Source: Neorhizobium sp. UBA3556
GTDB taxonomy: Bacteria; Pseudomonadota; Alphaproteobacteria; Rhizobiales; Rhizobiaceae
NCBI GenBank assembly: GCA_002376235.1
Contig: DFNX01000017.1
Span: 124,001 to 188,000 of the forward strand
DNA: 64,000 bases
Reading direction: 5' to 3'
The stretch's first letter is position 1; each line of letters opens with the position of its first letter. The notes below the pieces were generated by a model. The model was not told the DNA's origin. It was given only the letters and a program-made list of their open reading frames with translations, and did no database searches. Position numbers and translations under genes: made by a program. Shown here piece by piece: positions 9,446-17,947 of the stretch.

Positions 9446-10762
9446 ATGAAGCTTTTTCAAAGAACTGCGAGCGGAACGCATGTTGATTGGCGAGCAATGG
9501 AGTGCTGGGGGGCTGGCATATCGCTTTTCCTTCAGACAGGAGCCCTTTTCCCACTCCTCCTGGCCGATGCCGACGGGGCATTAAGCGATCCGGCCAAGGC
9601 TAAATTGCGCCTGCTGTGCCTGCCCGCATACGCTTTTGCCAGCTTGGTCTTGATACGCAACAGCAGGCAGTTCGTCATCGCAATCAGGCGGAACCTGCTC
9701 TTGCCTGTTCTCCTTGCTTTGCCGTTCTTGTCTGTGCTTTGGTCGGTAGGCCCATCGACGACACTGAGACGGGCCATCGGCCTCTTGTTTACGGTGCTCT
9801 TTGCCTATGCGTTGGCGATGCGCTTTACGCCACGGCAGCTGCTTCTGATCGTCTTCGCGACCTTTGGGGCCTGTGTCGTCCTCAGTGTGGCGACGCTTGT
9901 GATATCACCAGGTCTTGCCCGCATGCCCGGCGATGGAGCCATGCGAGGAATCTTCCTAAACAAGAACAGCCTCGGCTGGTTCGCCTGCCTGATGTTGCTG
10001 GTCGCGACGATTGTTTTCCTGGACCGGAGTTTAGGCTTTCGCCGCGCCGCCTGCGTCTTGCTGGTTGCAGGCATCATCTGCCTCGCAGGCTCCGGGTCGA
10101 TGACGGCCATGATCGCGACTGGGTCTGCATGTTTCCTGATTGCATTTTACGTCATCCTGCAGCGAAGCAGCGGCATCAGCCGGGTGGCCATCATCCTTAT
10201 ATCTGTCCAGTCGTCTGTCGCTGCCCTTCTTCTGCTTCACGAATTCCTGGTGCCGTTGTTGGAGGCGCTCGGCAAGGATGCAACCCTGACGGGGCGAGTT
10301 CCGCTATGGGAACTGGTCGATCGTCAGATCGCTGACCGCCTTCTGTTGGGTTACGGCTATCAATCCTTCTGGATTGAGGCAAATCCCTCAGCCTGGGCCA
10401 TATGGTCGGAAATCAGGTGGCAGGCCCCCCATGCCCATAACGGCTTCCGTGACACGATGTTGAGCTTCGGACTATGCGGTACTGCGCTTTTTATCACCAT
10501 GCTTGTGCGGGCGATGTATCAAGGCGCGGTGCTTCACTGCCGCGATCCAAATTTCGGATGGCTCTGGATGAATGTCTTCACGGGAGTGATGCTGGTGATG
10601 AACCTGACCGAGAGCCTGTTCCTAATCCAGAATGACGCCATCTTCATTCTGTTTACGACAGGTGTCATCATGTTCTCGCTATACGCGCCTTCCGTTTCCA
10701 TAAACCCCAATCCACAAAGGCCGGTGCCAGTGCGTGGGTCAACGCCTGAGTTACAGGTCTGA
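9446..10762 (+). CDS. ExoQ/Wzy-like polysaccharide polymerase (O-antigen ligase family)
   Basis: This is an integral membrane protein of 438 residues from ATG 9446 (a TTG lies directly before it). About ten hydrophobic helices are visible. The long periplasmic loop between about 280 and 340 carries the family's usual features (TGRVPLWELV, LLGYGYQSFW, APHAHNGFRD), and FLNKNSLGWFA precedes it. These are hallmarks of the O-antigen ligase/Wzy_C domain found in ExoQ, which polymerises lipid-linked repeats at the periplasmic face. The C-terminal tail is polar and proline-rich. The ribosome site is weak. It fits functionally with the ExoF-like and Wzx-like genes at the left end, although it lies on the other strand beyond three regulators. 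Confidence 0.8.
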   Translation: MKLFQRTASGTHVDWRAMECWGAGISLFLQTGALFPLLLADADGALSDPAKAKLRLLCLPAYAFASLVLIRNSRQFVIAIRRNLLLPVLLALPFLSVLWSVGPSTTLRRAIGLLFTVLFAYALAMRFTPRQLLLIVFATFGACVVLSVATLVISPGLARMPGDGAMRGIFLNKNSLGWFACLMLLVATIVFLDRSLGFRRAACVLLVAGIICLAGSGSMTAMIATGSACFLIAFYVILQRSSGISRVAIILISVQSSVAALLLLHEFLVPLLEALGKDATLTGRVPLWELVDRQIADRLLLGYGYQSFWIEANPSAWAIWSEIRWQAPHAHNGFRDTMLSFGLCGTALFITMLVRAMYQGAVLHCRDPNFGWLWMNVFTGVMLVMNLTESLFLIQNDAIFILFTTGVIMFSLYAPSVSINPNPQRPVPVRGSTPELQV

Positions 10763-10913
10763 CGAGGCAAGGACGGGAGCTCAACAGGCGTGTACTACCC
10801 CTGGCCACGATCTCGCATTCCAGATTGCCTCGCGCTGGTGGGCATTGCCCCATACGAAGATGGGGCAGGAGGCAGCCTGCAGTTATCGCTCCCATTTTTT
10901 TGTTGCGGGGGAG

Positions 10914-11260
10914 AACCGTGGTCAGGGATGATGGAGTGGAATCGGAGAGGTTCAAGTCGCCAAAGCCGATGAGTGCGATATCTTTCAGGAACCCTTAGCT
11001 CGCGATTGTCCAGTTCGTTCAGCGTGCCGAGTGCGAGTGTGTCGTTCGAGCAGGCGATCGCGCCGATATTTGAGTGGCGATCAGCGAGTTCACCAATGAG
11101 GCGTAGTTAGATGGATGCGCGAACCGCGCCGGTAACCACCACCGCAATGGGAACACGTGCTCCTCGTCTCTGGACTTTTGCTCGGTAACCGTCCGCACGT
11201 TGCAATAGATGTGTATCTTGCGACGAGGCGACCCCGATATAGGCCGACCTTGTCGGCTCT
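10914..11260 (-). pseudogene. Remnant of a LacI-family regulator (effector domain)
   Basis: Three frames of the minus strand each carry pieces of a LacI/GalR effector domain in the right order. They are AYIGVASSQDTHLLQRADGY (from about 11244), then IGAIACSNDTLALGTLNEL (about 11070), then ALIGFGDLNLSDS and SLTTV (about 10965-10914). At least two frameshifts separate them and no helix-turn-helix part is present, so the gene is dead and truncated. It ends near the LysR gene at 11409. The intact LacI gene at 13599 has similar segments (CSSDVVAHG, IGFGDFDF), so it may be a relative. The bases from 10763 to 10913 and from 11261 to 11408 show nothing else. Confidence 0.7.
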
Positions 11261-11408
11261 CCATCGATAGAGCAAACTTGAGCATTCAACCGGCGTGGCA
11301 TCGGTTCCGATCCCATCAAGAGCTTGCTGGAAGTGGCTGTCCCAGTCACCAAGCATATCTTTGGCCAAAAGCAGTTGCTTTCATGCCAATCTGATCGGCT
11401 GGAGCGCA

Positions 11409-12302
11409 TTATCGCTCTCGCTCGCCGATTCTGGAGATGAGATTGCGTATCTCTGGCAGGAGGAGGCTCCTGTTATCCGGGCTCCATATGGCATGAAGCT
11501 CCGCTATACATTCCTCATGCAGATCCATCGGTCGGAAAACAACATTGTCAAAGCAGGCATTTTCCGTGCCGGCAGGGACGATAGCAAGGCCGATTTCGGC
11601 GCTGACCAGCGACAGGATGGCCTGCGAATGGGTCATGCTTTGCACTATCCGAGGTGTGACACCATTTTGCGTCATCAATCGCGCCAGCTTGTCATGCAGA
11701 TAACGTGCCGGGGCAGAAAATGCGATGAAAGGCTCGCCGTTCAGCGCGTCCAGCCTCGGACGGCGAGTTGCAGCGAGCGGATGTGCCCGGGGTATCGCCA
11801 GCATCATCTGCTCACGCGCCACACAGAGGCTTTCGAGATGATGTGCGCCAGTCAGCGGGCGCGAAAGCCCGAGATCGATATCGCTGGCATTGATCGCATG
11901 AAGCTGCTCGGACGTTTCCATCTGGACCAGTTCAAGCTCGATTTGGGGCACTGAAATTCTGGCTTGGCCGATGAATTTAGGCAGAAAACTGTACGTGGCC
12001 GCTCCGACAAAGGCGATCTTAAGTGATCCCGCGCTGCCGCGTGCTGCACGCCGTGTTGCGGTTATTGCGGCGTTTCCCTGATCCAGCAGTTTCTGCGCCT
12101 CGGCGAGAAAAGCCAGCCCGGCAGGCGTGAGTGTGACGCGCCGACTGGTCCGCTCCACAAGCGTCACGTCAAGCTCTTGTTCGAGAAGCTTGATCTGCCG
12201 GCTAAGTGGAGGTTGGGTGATGTTCAGCCGTTTGGCGGCCCTGCTGAAATTCAGCTCCGATGCCAGAACCACAAAAGAACGGACTTGCCCCATATCCAGC
12301 AT
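11409..12302 (-). CDS. LysR-family transcriptional regulator
   Basis: This 297-residue protein has a complete N-terminal winged helix (FVVLASELNFSRAAKRLNITQPPLSRQ as a run of the usual signature, residues about 9-35). A type-2 periplasmic-binding effector domain follows from about residue 92 (GSLKIAFVGAATYSFLP, SAEIGLAIVPAG). It is divergent from the talarate/galactarate dehydratase-like gene, with about 100 bases between the starts. This is the classic arrangement for a LysR activator and its target. The inducer is probably a sugar acid or its product, by context only. Confidence 0.88.
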   Translation of the reverse strand: MLDMGQVRSFVVLASELNFSRAAKRLNITQPPLSRQIKLLEQELDVTLVERTSRRVTLTPAGLAFLAEAQKLLDQGNAAITATRRAARGSAGSLKIAFVGAATYSFLPKFIGQARISVPQIELELVQMETSEQLHAINASDIDLGLSRPLTGAHHLESLCVAREQMMLAIPRAHPLAATRRPRLDALNGEPFIAFSAPARYLHDKLARLMTQNGVTPRIVQSMTHSQAILSLVSAEIGLAIVPAGTENACFDNVVFRPMDLHEECIAELHAIWSPDNRSLLLPEIRNLISRIGERER

Positions 12303-12402
12303 CTATTCAAATCCTGTATCGATGGAGATCAATAATCGACTTGGACTTAAATTGATCCGAAGGGTATCAGTCAAGCGAGGACAGGGCCGAGAGGGCTGAG
12401 CA

Positions 12403-13587
12403 ATGGGTGGAGCCATGGACACGCTATCTGCAAAAACGAATGATCTGCCGCACTCTGGTTTAGGCGACCAAATCGCCTGGATAAGGCTTTCCTCGATCTT
12501 TCTGCCGCTGAAGACACCGATCAGCGATGCGAAGGTCTTGACCGGACGTCAAAAGCCCTTGACGGAAGTAGCCTTCCTCTTTGCCGAGATTGAGACGAAA
12601 CAGGGTCATAGCGGCATCGGTTTCAGCTATTCCAAGCGTGCCGGTGGCCCAGGTCAATACGAACATGCCAAGGAGATCGCCAATGTCCTGATAGGCGAGG
12701 ATCCGAACGATATCGGCAAGCTATGGAACAAACTCTGCTGGGCCGGCGCCTCTGTCGGGCGTAGCGGGCTTGCTGTACAGGCTATCGCGGCTTTCGACGT
12801 GGCGCTCTGGGATTTGAAAGCCAAGCGGGCAGGTCTGCCGCTGGCCAAACTGCTTGGTGCGCATCGCGACAGCGTGCGTTGTTACAACACGTCCGGCGGC
12901 TTTCTGTCGTCTCCTATCGAAGAAGTTCTCGAAAACGTAGAGCAGTCGATTGCAGCCGGTATCGGCGGCATCAAGATCAAGGTTGGTCAACCGGACATGG
13001 CTGTCGACCTGAAGCGCGTCGCAGTCGTTCACGACAGGATCGGTGGCCGTGCGGCGATGATGGTCGATGCAAACCAGCAATGGGACCGCCCGAGCGCCAT
13101 GCGTTTTGGCCGTTTGATGGAGCCGTATAATCTTACCTGGATCGAAGAACCGCTCGATGCCTACGACGTTGAGGGACACGCGGCACTGGCGGCACAGCTC
13201 GACACGCCGATCGCAACCGGCGAAATGCTGGCGAGCGTGCTGGAGCATGTCGCGCTGATCCAGAACAATTCAGTCGACTTCATCCAGCCGGATGCACCGC
13301 GTGTCGGCGGCATCACCCAGTTCCTGAAAATCTGCGCCCTCGCAGAAGCTAAGAAGCTTCAGCTTGCACCACATTTCGCCATGGAGATTCACCTGCATCT
13401 GGCTGCTGCCTACGAACTGGAGCCCTGGGTGGAGCATTTCGACTGGCTCGACCCGCTGTTCAACGAGCGACTTGAGATCAGCGATGGCCGGATGTTGGTA
13501 CCGACCCGTCCGGGGCTGGGGATCACGTTGTCGGAACAGTCCGGCCAATGGACGCGCGGAATGGCAGAATTCGGCAAGCGCCCCTGA
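12403..13587 (+). CDS. L-talarate/galactarate dehydratase-like enolase-superfamily enzyme
   Basis: This 394-residue protein belongs to the mandelate racemase/muconate lactonizing group. Visible features are the KIKVGQP catalytic Lys-x-Lys, metal ligands in VDANQQWD, WIEEPLD and ATGEML, and a catalytic His in LAPHFAMEIH. Together with the N-terminal LKTPISDAKVLTGRQKPLT and the GFSYSKRAGGPG loop, this matches my memory of the TalrD/GalrD family. That family removes water from galactarate or L-talarate to give 5-dehydro-4-deoxy-D-glucarate. The 12403 start has GAGGG upstream; a second ATG at 12415 is possible. The downstream product would suit the DapA-family enzyme at 17948. Substrate is inferred from family resemblance. 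Confidence 0.8.
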   Translation: MGGAMDTLSAKTNDLPHSGLGDQIAWIRLSSIFLPLKTPISDAKVLTGRQKPLTEVAFLFAEIETKQGHSGIGFSYSKRAGGPGQYEHAKEIANVLIGEDPNDIGKLWNKLCWAGASVGRSGLAVQAIAAFDVALWDLKAKRAGLPLAKLLGAHRDSVRCYNTSGGFLSSPIEEVLENVEQSIAAGIGGIKIKVGQPDMAVDLKRVAVVHDRIGGRAAMMVDANQQWDRPSAMRFGRLMEPYNLTWIEEPLDAYDVEGHAALAAQLDTPIATGEMLASVLEHVALIQNNSVDFIQPDAPRVGGITQFLKICALAEAKKLQLAPHFAMEIHLHLAAAYELEPWVEHFDWLDPLFNERLEISDGRMLVPTRPGLGITLSEQSGQWTRGMAEFGKRP

Positions 13588-13598
13588 ATGATCTGAAA

Positions 13599-14624
13599 TC
13601 AGGCGGTGCCGCGGGCAACGATGTGGAAGTCAATATTGATCATCGCTTCCACATTCTCGTCGCCGTCAATCTTTCTGAGTATGGATCGCGCTGCCTTGGT
13701 GCCGATATCACGCCGATCTATGCGCACCGTCGTCAGCGGCGGGTGAGTGTGCGGCGCGAAGTCGAAATCGCCAAAGCCGATGATGGCAAGATCCTCCGGC
13801 ATTTTGCAGCCACGTGCATGGGCTTCGGCCAATGCGCCATGGGCGACGACGTCCGACGAGCAGAACACGCCGATCGATCCTTTTCCTTTGTCAAGAAGCT
13901 GTGCCATTGCCACGCGTCCGTCGCGGAAAGTGGAGGGCGAGTTCATTTCCAGTTCCGGTAGCTCGACCTCGGCTATCCCTTTCAGGCGGTCGACGAAACC
14001 ATCGCGACGCTGGACCGCGCGGGGATCGTTGGCGCCGATTTGCGCATAGCGATCATATCCCCTGATCAGCAGGTGTCCCGCTACCAGCGAACCGACAGCG
14101 GCATGGGAAAACCCCACCGCCGTATCGAGCGGGGAGGGGGTGGAATCCCAGATCTCCACAATCGGCAACCCCGCACCGGTCAACATCGCACGGGTTTCCT
14201 TCAGGTGGGTAATCCCTGTCAGAATGATCCCATCCGGGCGGCGGGCCAGAATGGCGCGCGTCAGTTCAAGCTCACGGCTCAGGTCGTAGCCTGATAGGCC
14301 GAGCATGAGCTGGTAGCCGGCTGAAACCAATTCAGCGTTAAGCCCTTCAATGGTCTCGGCAAAGATCGTGCTGGCGACAGATGGCACGACTGCGGCAATC
14401 AGCCGAGTCTTTCTGGAGGCGAGCCCGCCAGCAAGGAGATTGGGCACATAGCCGGTTTTCGCGATGACGCGTTCTATCGCTTCCAGCGTGCGTGGCTTGA
14501 CAAGTTGAGGCGTGTTGATCGCTCGCGAGACCGTGACGGGCGATACTCCGGCCAGCTTTGCGATGTCAGCGAGCGTGACCGGGCCGCTCGCGGTGTTTTG
14601 CTTGATTTTTTCGTAGTCAGCCAT
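13599..14624 (-). CDS. LacI-family repressor of the TctCBA sugar-acid operon
   Basis: This is a LacI/GalR protein of 341 residues from the ATG at 14624. That start has AAGGA eight bases upstream; in-frame ATGs at 14630 and 14633 also exist. The helix-turn-helix reads VTLADIAKLAGVSPVTVSRA and is followed by the hinge and the effector domain (LAGGLASRKTRLIAAVVPS, GVFCSSDVVAHG, IGFGDFDFA). It is divergent from the tctC-tctB-tctA operon. A palindromic LacI site lies before tctC (14778-14791) and a second, weaker one lies at its own promoter (14644-14661), so it should repress both itself and the operon until a sugar-acid inducer binds. It converges with the dehydratase gene, ending 11 bases from it. 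Confidence 0.9.
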   Translation of the reverse strand: MADYEKIKQNTASGPVTLADIAKLAGVSPVTVSRAINTPQLVKPRTLEAIERVIAKTGYVPNLLAGGLASRKTRLIAAVVPSVASTIFAETIEGLNAELVSAGYQLMLGLSGYDLSRELELTRAILARRPDGIILTGITHLKETRAMLTGAGLPIVEIWDSTPSPLDTAVGFSHAAVGSLVAGHLLIRGYDRYAQIGANDPRAVQRRDGFVDRLKGIAEVELPELEMNSPSTFRDGRVAMAQLLDKGKGSIGVFCSSDVVAHGALAEAHARGCKMPEDLAIIGFGDFDFAPHTHPPLTTVRIDRRDIGTKAARSILRKIDGDENVEAMINIDFHIVARGTA

Positions 14625-14643
14625 AACCATCATCCTTACTGAA

Positions 14644-14661
14644 ATGAGTTACGCTTTCATT
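14644..14661. promoter_or_regulatory. Putative LacI operator at the repressor's own promoter
   Basis: Read on the minus strand, this contains TGAAAGCGTAACTC. Its left half, TGAAAGCG, is identical to the left half of the site before tctC, and the right half is degenerate. It lies 20-37 bases before the lacI-type start, which suggests autoregulation. Confidence 0.45.
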
Positions 14662-14777
14662 TTGGTCTCAATCAAGATCCAATATGCAAAATTTCGTAAC
14701 TGACGCGCTAATTCATTGATTTTGAATATTTTAAATTTTTCTCCCAATGGTTGCGACATGGAATTTTGAAGCTACAA

Positions 14778-14791
14778 TGAAAGCGCTTCCA
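14778..14791. promoter_or_regulatory. LacI-family operator upstream of tctC
   Basis: TGAAAGCGCTTCCA has the central CG and near-perfect dyad typical of LacI/GalR operators (AAGCGCTT core at 14781-14788). It is about 75 bases before the tctC start, in the spacer shared with the divergent lacI-type gene. Confidence 0.7.
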
Positions 14792-14864
14792 TTTCTTCGT
14801 TAGGAGGGTTTCGAAGGATGGGTGAGTGGGACCGGCAGGAGGCCGGGCAAGTGGAGGAAGTGAT

Positions 14865-15845
14865 ATGAAGCTCAAGCGTTTCATGACGTTTGCGGCCGTT
14901 ACAGCCGCGATCTGCGCAACCAGCCTTCAGGCGAGTTATGCGCAGGATTATCCGACCAAGACTGTTACAGTGCTCGTGCCGTTCGCTGCCGGCGGCAATA
15001 CCGACACGTTCGGCCGCCTCGTGGCCGAAGAACTCGACAAGCGGCTCGGCCAACGGTTCATCGTGGAGAACAAGCCGGGTGCCGGAGGCAATATCGGGCT
15101 TGGCGATCTCGCCCGCTCTAAGCCGGACGGCTATACGATCGGTATGGGCACGGTCAGTTCCAACGCGATTAACCAGACGCTCTACAAGACCCTGCCCTAC
15201 GACAAGGAAAAGGGGTTTGCACCAATTTCGCTGATCGCCAGCCTGCCGAATGTGCTGGTCATCAATCCGGACAAGATCAAGGCGAACAATGTCGAGGAAC
15301 TGATCGCTTTCCTGAAAACCGAGCCGGGCAAGCATACCTATGCGTCTTCCGGTGTCGGAACTTCCATCCATCTGGCCGGCGAACTTCTTGCCACCAAGGC
15401 CGGTATCAAGATCACCCATGTGCCCTACAAGGGGAGCAGTCAGGCTATCCTTGATGTCGTGGCCGGCCACGTCGATATGATGTTCGACAATATCCCGACG
15501 GCCGCTCAGCAGGTGAAGGCCGGCAAGGTCAAGGCACTTGCCGTAACGAGCTTGGAAAAGGCTGATTTGCTGCCCGACGTGCCGACCATGGCGAGTGTCA
15601 TTCCCGGCTTCGAGGCAACCTCGTGGCACGGCCTCTTCGCGCCTCCAGGCACGCCGCCTGAAATTGTCGAAAAGCTCTCGAAGGAAGTCCAGGCGATCAT
15701 CGCCGAGCCAGCGATGCAGGAAAAGCTGAAGGCAATGGGAGTGACCCCGGTCGGCAACACGTCCGCCGAATTCCAGGCCTTCATCGACAAGGAAACGGCC
15801 AAGTGGGCCGATGTCATCAAGGCCGCCAACGTGCCGCTGCAGTGA
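14865..15845 (+). CDS. TctC-family extracytoplasmic solute-binding protein
   Basis: This protein has 326 residues from ATG 14865, which has GGAGGAAG just upstream; in-frame codons before it have no such site. A signal peptide ends near residue 25 (SYA before QDYP). The mature part has the Bug/TctC family signs: VPFAAGGNTDTFGRL, VENKPGAGGNIG, ITHVPYKGSSQAI and GHVDMMFDN. It captures a carboxylate in the periplasm for the TctB-TctA membrane pair encoded directly downstream. Given the dehydratases in the same operon, the ligand is likely an aldonate or aldarate rather than citrate; this is inference. Confidence 0.92.
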   Translation: MKLKRFMTFAAVTAAICATSLQASYAQDYPTKTVTVLVPFAAGGNTDTFGRLVAEELDKRLGQRFIVENKPGAGGNIGLGDLARSKPDGYTIGMGTVSSNAINQTLYKTLPYDKEKGFAPISLIASLPNVLVINPDKIKANNVEELIAFLKTEPGKHTYASSGVGTSIHLAGELLATKAGIKITHVPYKGSSQAILDVVAGHVDMMFDNIPTAAQQVKAGKVKALAVTSLEKADLLPDVPTMASVIPGFEATSWHGLFAPPGTPPEIVEKLSKEVQAIIAEPAMQEKLKAMGVTPVGNTSAEFQAFIDKETAKWADVIKAANVPLQ

Positions 15846-15907
15846 GGCAATCTGCCGGCCGGGCCTGAGGCTTGGCCGGCATATCTTTCCCACGCGAGTA
15901 TTCTGCC

Positions 15908-16387
15908 ATGCTGAAAATTAGAAACGGTCGCGACTTTGTTGGCGGCGTGACGATGATCTGTGTCGGCCTTCTGTTCATCTGGTTCGGCCGGGAGCTTGAA
16001 GTCGGCAATTCGTTTCAGATGGGGCCGGGGTATTTCCCGACCATGCTGAGCCTTCTGCTCATGGCGATCGGTGCTTTGATCATCGTGCAGTCGCTGATGG
16101 TGGATGCGGAAGACGGTGAGCCTGAGACCTGGAACTGGAAGGCTTATTTCCTGGTGATCCTCGGACCGGTCGGCTTCGGCCTGCTGCTGTCCGGGCTTGG
16201 GCTTGCCCCCACCATGCTGCTCCTGATCGTCGGAGTGGCGACAGCCAGCCGTTATGCCAACTGGCGGCACTCGATCCTGCTTGGCCTGTTTTTATCGGTC
16301 TGCTCGGTCCTGCTGTTCACCAAGCTTCTGTCACTTCCCGTCTCGGCCTTGGGCCCCTGGATCCCCTTTATCGGCGAGCTTTTCTAG
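15908..16387 (+). CDS. TctB-family small membrane subunit
   Basis: This 159-residue protein has four hydrophobic helices (near 12-30, 45-65, 84-103 and 110-150) and the usual TctB opening (RNGRDFVGGVTMICVG, FQMGPGYFPTML). It is the small, poorly conserved membrane subunit of a tripartite tricarboxylate transporter, between the binding-protein gene and tctA. The ribosome site for ATG 15908 is weak, so it may depend on translation of tctC. Confidence 0.88.
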   Translation: MLKIRNGRDFVGGVTMICVGLLFIWFGRELEVGNSFQMGPGYFPTMLSLLLMAIGALIIVQSLMVDAEDGEPETWNWKAYFLVILGPVGFGLLLSGLGLAPTMLLLIVGVATASRYANWRHSILLGLFLSVCSVLLFTKLLSLPVSALGPWIPFIGELF

Positions 16388-16440
16388 TGGGCGCTCACTA
16401 ACGCCCTCTGGCAAGCCGACGAAAACGGATTGGATTGTTT

Positions 16441-17940
16441 ATGGATATCTTTTCTCATCTCTGGCTCGGTGCTTCGACCGCCTTCATGCCGATGAACCTG
16501 TTCTACGGCTTCATCGGCTGTCTGCTCGGCACCGCTATCGGCGTATTGCCGGGGCTCGGGCCGACGGCGACGATCGCCATGCTTCTGCCGATCACTTTCG
16601 GCCTGCCACCGGAATCGGCGCTGATCATGCTGGCTGGCATCTTTTACGGCGCGCAATATGGTGGCTCGACCACCGCTATTCTCATCAATCTTCCGGGCGA
16701 AAGCTCGTCAGTTGTTACCGCGATTGACGGCTACCAGATGGCGCGCAACGGTCGCGCCGGAGCAGCACTTGCGACAGCGGCGCTCGGCTCTTTCTTTGCT
16801 GGCAGCGTCGCGACCATCCTGCTCGCCGTCGCCGCGCCGCCTCTTGCTGCCGTGGCGCTGAATTTCGGGCCGGCTGAGTATTTCTCGCTGATGGTCCTCG
16901 GCCTCGTGGCGTCGGTGGCGCTTGCCAGCGGTTCGCTACTCAAGGCGTTCGCTATGATCGTTTTCGGGCTGATACTCGGCACGGTCGGCACCGACGTGGA
17001 AAGCGGGACGCCGCGTTATGTCTTCGATATTCCGGAGCTCTACGACGGGCTGAATTTTGTTGCCGTCAGCATGGGCATATTCGGCATCTGCGAAATTTTG
17101 CGCAATCTGGAAGGCGAGCACGAGCGCTCGGTGGGGGTAAAGCGCGTCACCGGGCTGATGTTGACCAAGGAAGATGTCAAGCGGATCATCGCGCCGGTGC
17201 TGCGCGGTACTGCACTGGGTTCCTTCCTCGGCGTTCTGCCGGGTGGTGGGGCGATGCTAGCCTCGTTTGCGTCTTATGCGATGGAAAAGCGCATTTCTCC
17301 CAATCGCGCCGAATTCGGCAAGGGGGCGATCGAAGGCGTGGCGGCGCCGGAGAGCGCCAACAATGCCGGGGCGCAGACCTCCTTCATTCCGATGCTGACA
17401 CTCGGCATTCCCGGCAACCCTGTAATGGCGCTGATGGTTGGCGCCATGATCATCCAGGGGATCACACCCGGCCCAAACGTCATCTCGGACGAGCCGGCAC
17501 TGTTCTGGGGCATGATTGTCTCCATGTGGTCGGGCAATCTGATGCTCGTCATCCTCAACCTGCCGCTGATCGGGCTATGGGTGCGGATGCTGACCGTGCC
17601 GTATCATTTGCTCTTCCCGGCGATCATCGGCTTCTGCTGCATCGGCGCCTACAGCATCAACAACAGCGTCTTCGACGTTTTCGTCATGGCTGGTTTCAGC
17701 GTGATCGGTTTTGCACTCAGCAAGATGCGATTCGAGCCTGCGCCATTGCTCCTGGGCTTCATTCTCGGGCCGATGATTGAGGAAAATCTGAGGCGCGCGA
17801 TGCTGATCAGCCAGGGCGACCCGTCGATCTTTGTGCGCAGTCCGCTCAGCCTGTCGCTCTTAGTCTTCGCCGTCGTAGTTCTGGTGCTCGTGCTTTCACC
17901 GAGCATCAGTCGCAAGCGCGAAGAAGCATTCACGGAGTGA
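16441..17940 (+). CDS. TctA-family large membrane subunit
   Basis: This protein has 499 residues from ATG 16441; a TTG six bases earlier is less likely. It has about eleven hydrophobic helices. The family signature repeats are clear: GVLPGLGPTATIAMLLP, FYGAQYGGSTTAILINLPGE, and in the second half GVLPGGGAMLASF and LGIPGNPVMALMVGA. It is the solute-conducting subunit of the tripartite tricarboxylate transporter and works with the TctC and TctB proteins just upstream. It ends eight bases before the DapA-family gene, so transport and catabolism are co-transcribed. Confidence 0.93.
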   Translation: MDIFSHLWLGASTAFMPMNLFYGFIGCLLGTAIGVLPGLGPTATIAMLLPITFGLPPESALIMLAGIFYGAQYGGSTTAILINLPGESSSVVTAIDGYQMARNGRAGAALATAALGSFFAGSVATILLAVAAPPLAAVALNFGPAEYFSLMVLGLVASVALASGSLLKAFAMIVFGLILGTVGTDVESGTPRYVFDIPELYDGLNFVAVSMGIFGICEILRNLEGEHERSVGVKRVTGLMLTKEDVKRIIAPVLRGTALGSFLGVLPGGGAMLASFASYAMEKRISPNRAEFGKGAIEGVAAPESANNAGAQTSFIPMLTLGIPGNPVMALMVGAMIIQGITPGPNVISDEPALFWGMIVSMWSGNLMLVILNLPLIGLWVRMLTVPYHLLFPAIIGFCCIGAYSINNSVFDVFVMAGFSVIGFALSKMRFEPAPLLLGFILGPMIEENLRRAMLISQGDPSIFVRSPLSLSLLVFAVVVLVLVLSPSISRKREEAFTE

Positions 17941-17947
17941 GGGTGTC

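Noticed and set aside
14772..15893. Long open frame (373 codons) on the minus strand opposite tctC
   Set aside because: It is the antisense shadow of a clearly coding tctC, has no family features and is rich in His, Arg and Gly as shadows are in GC-rich DNA.
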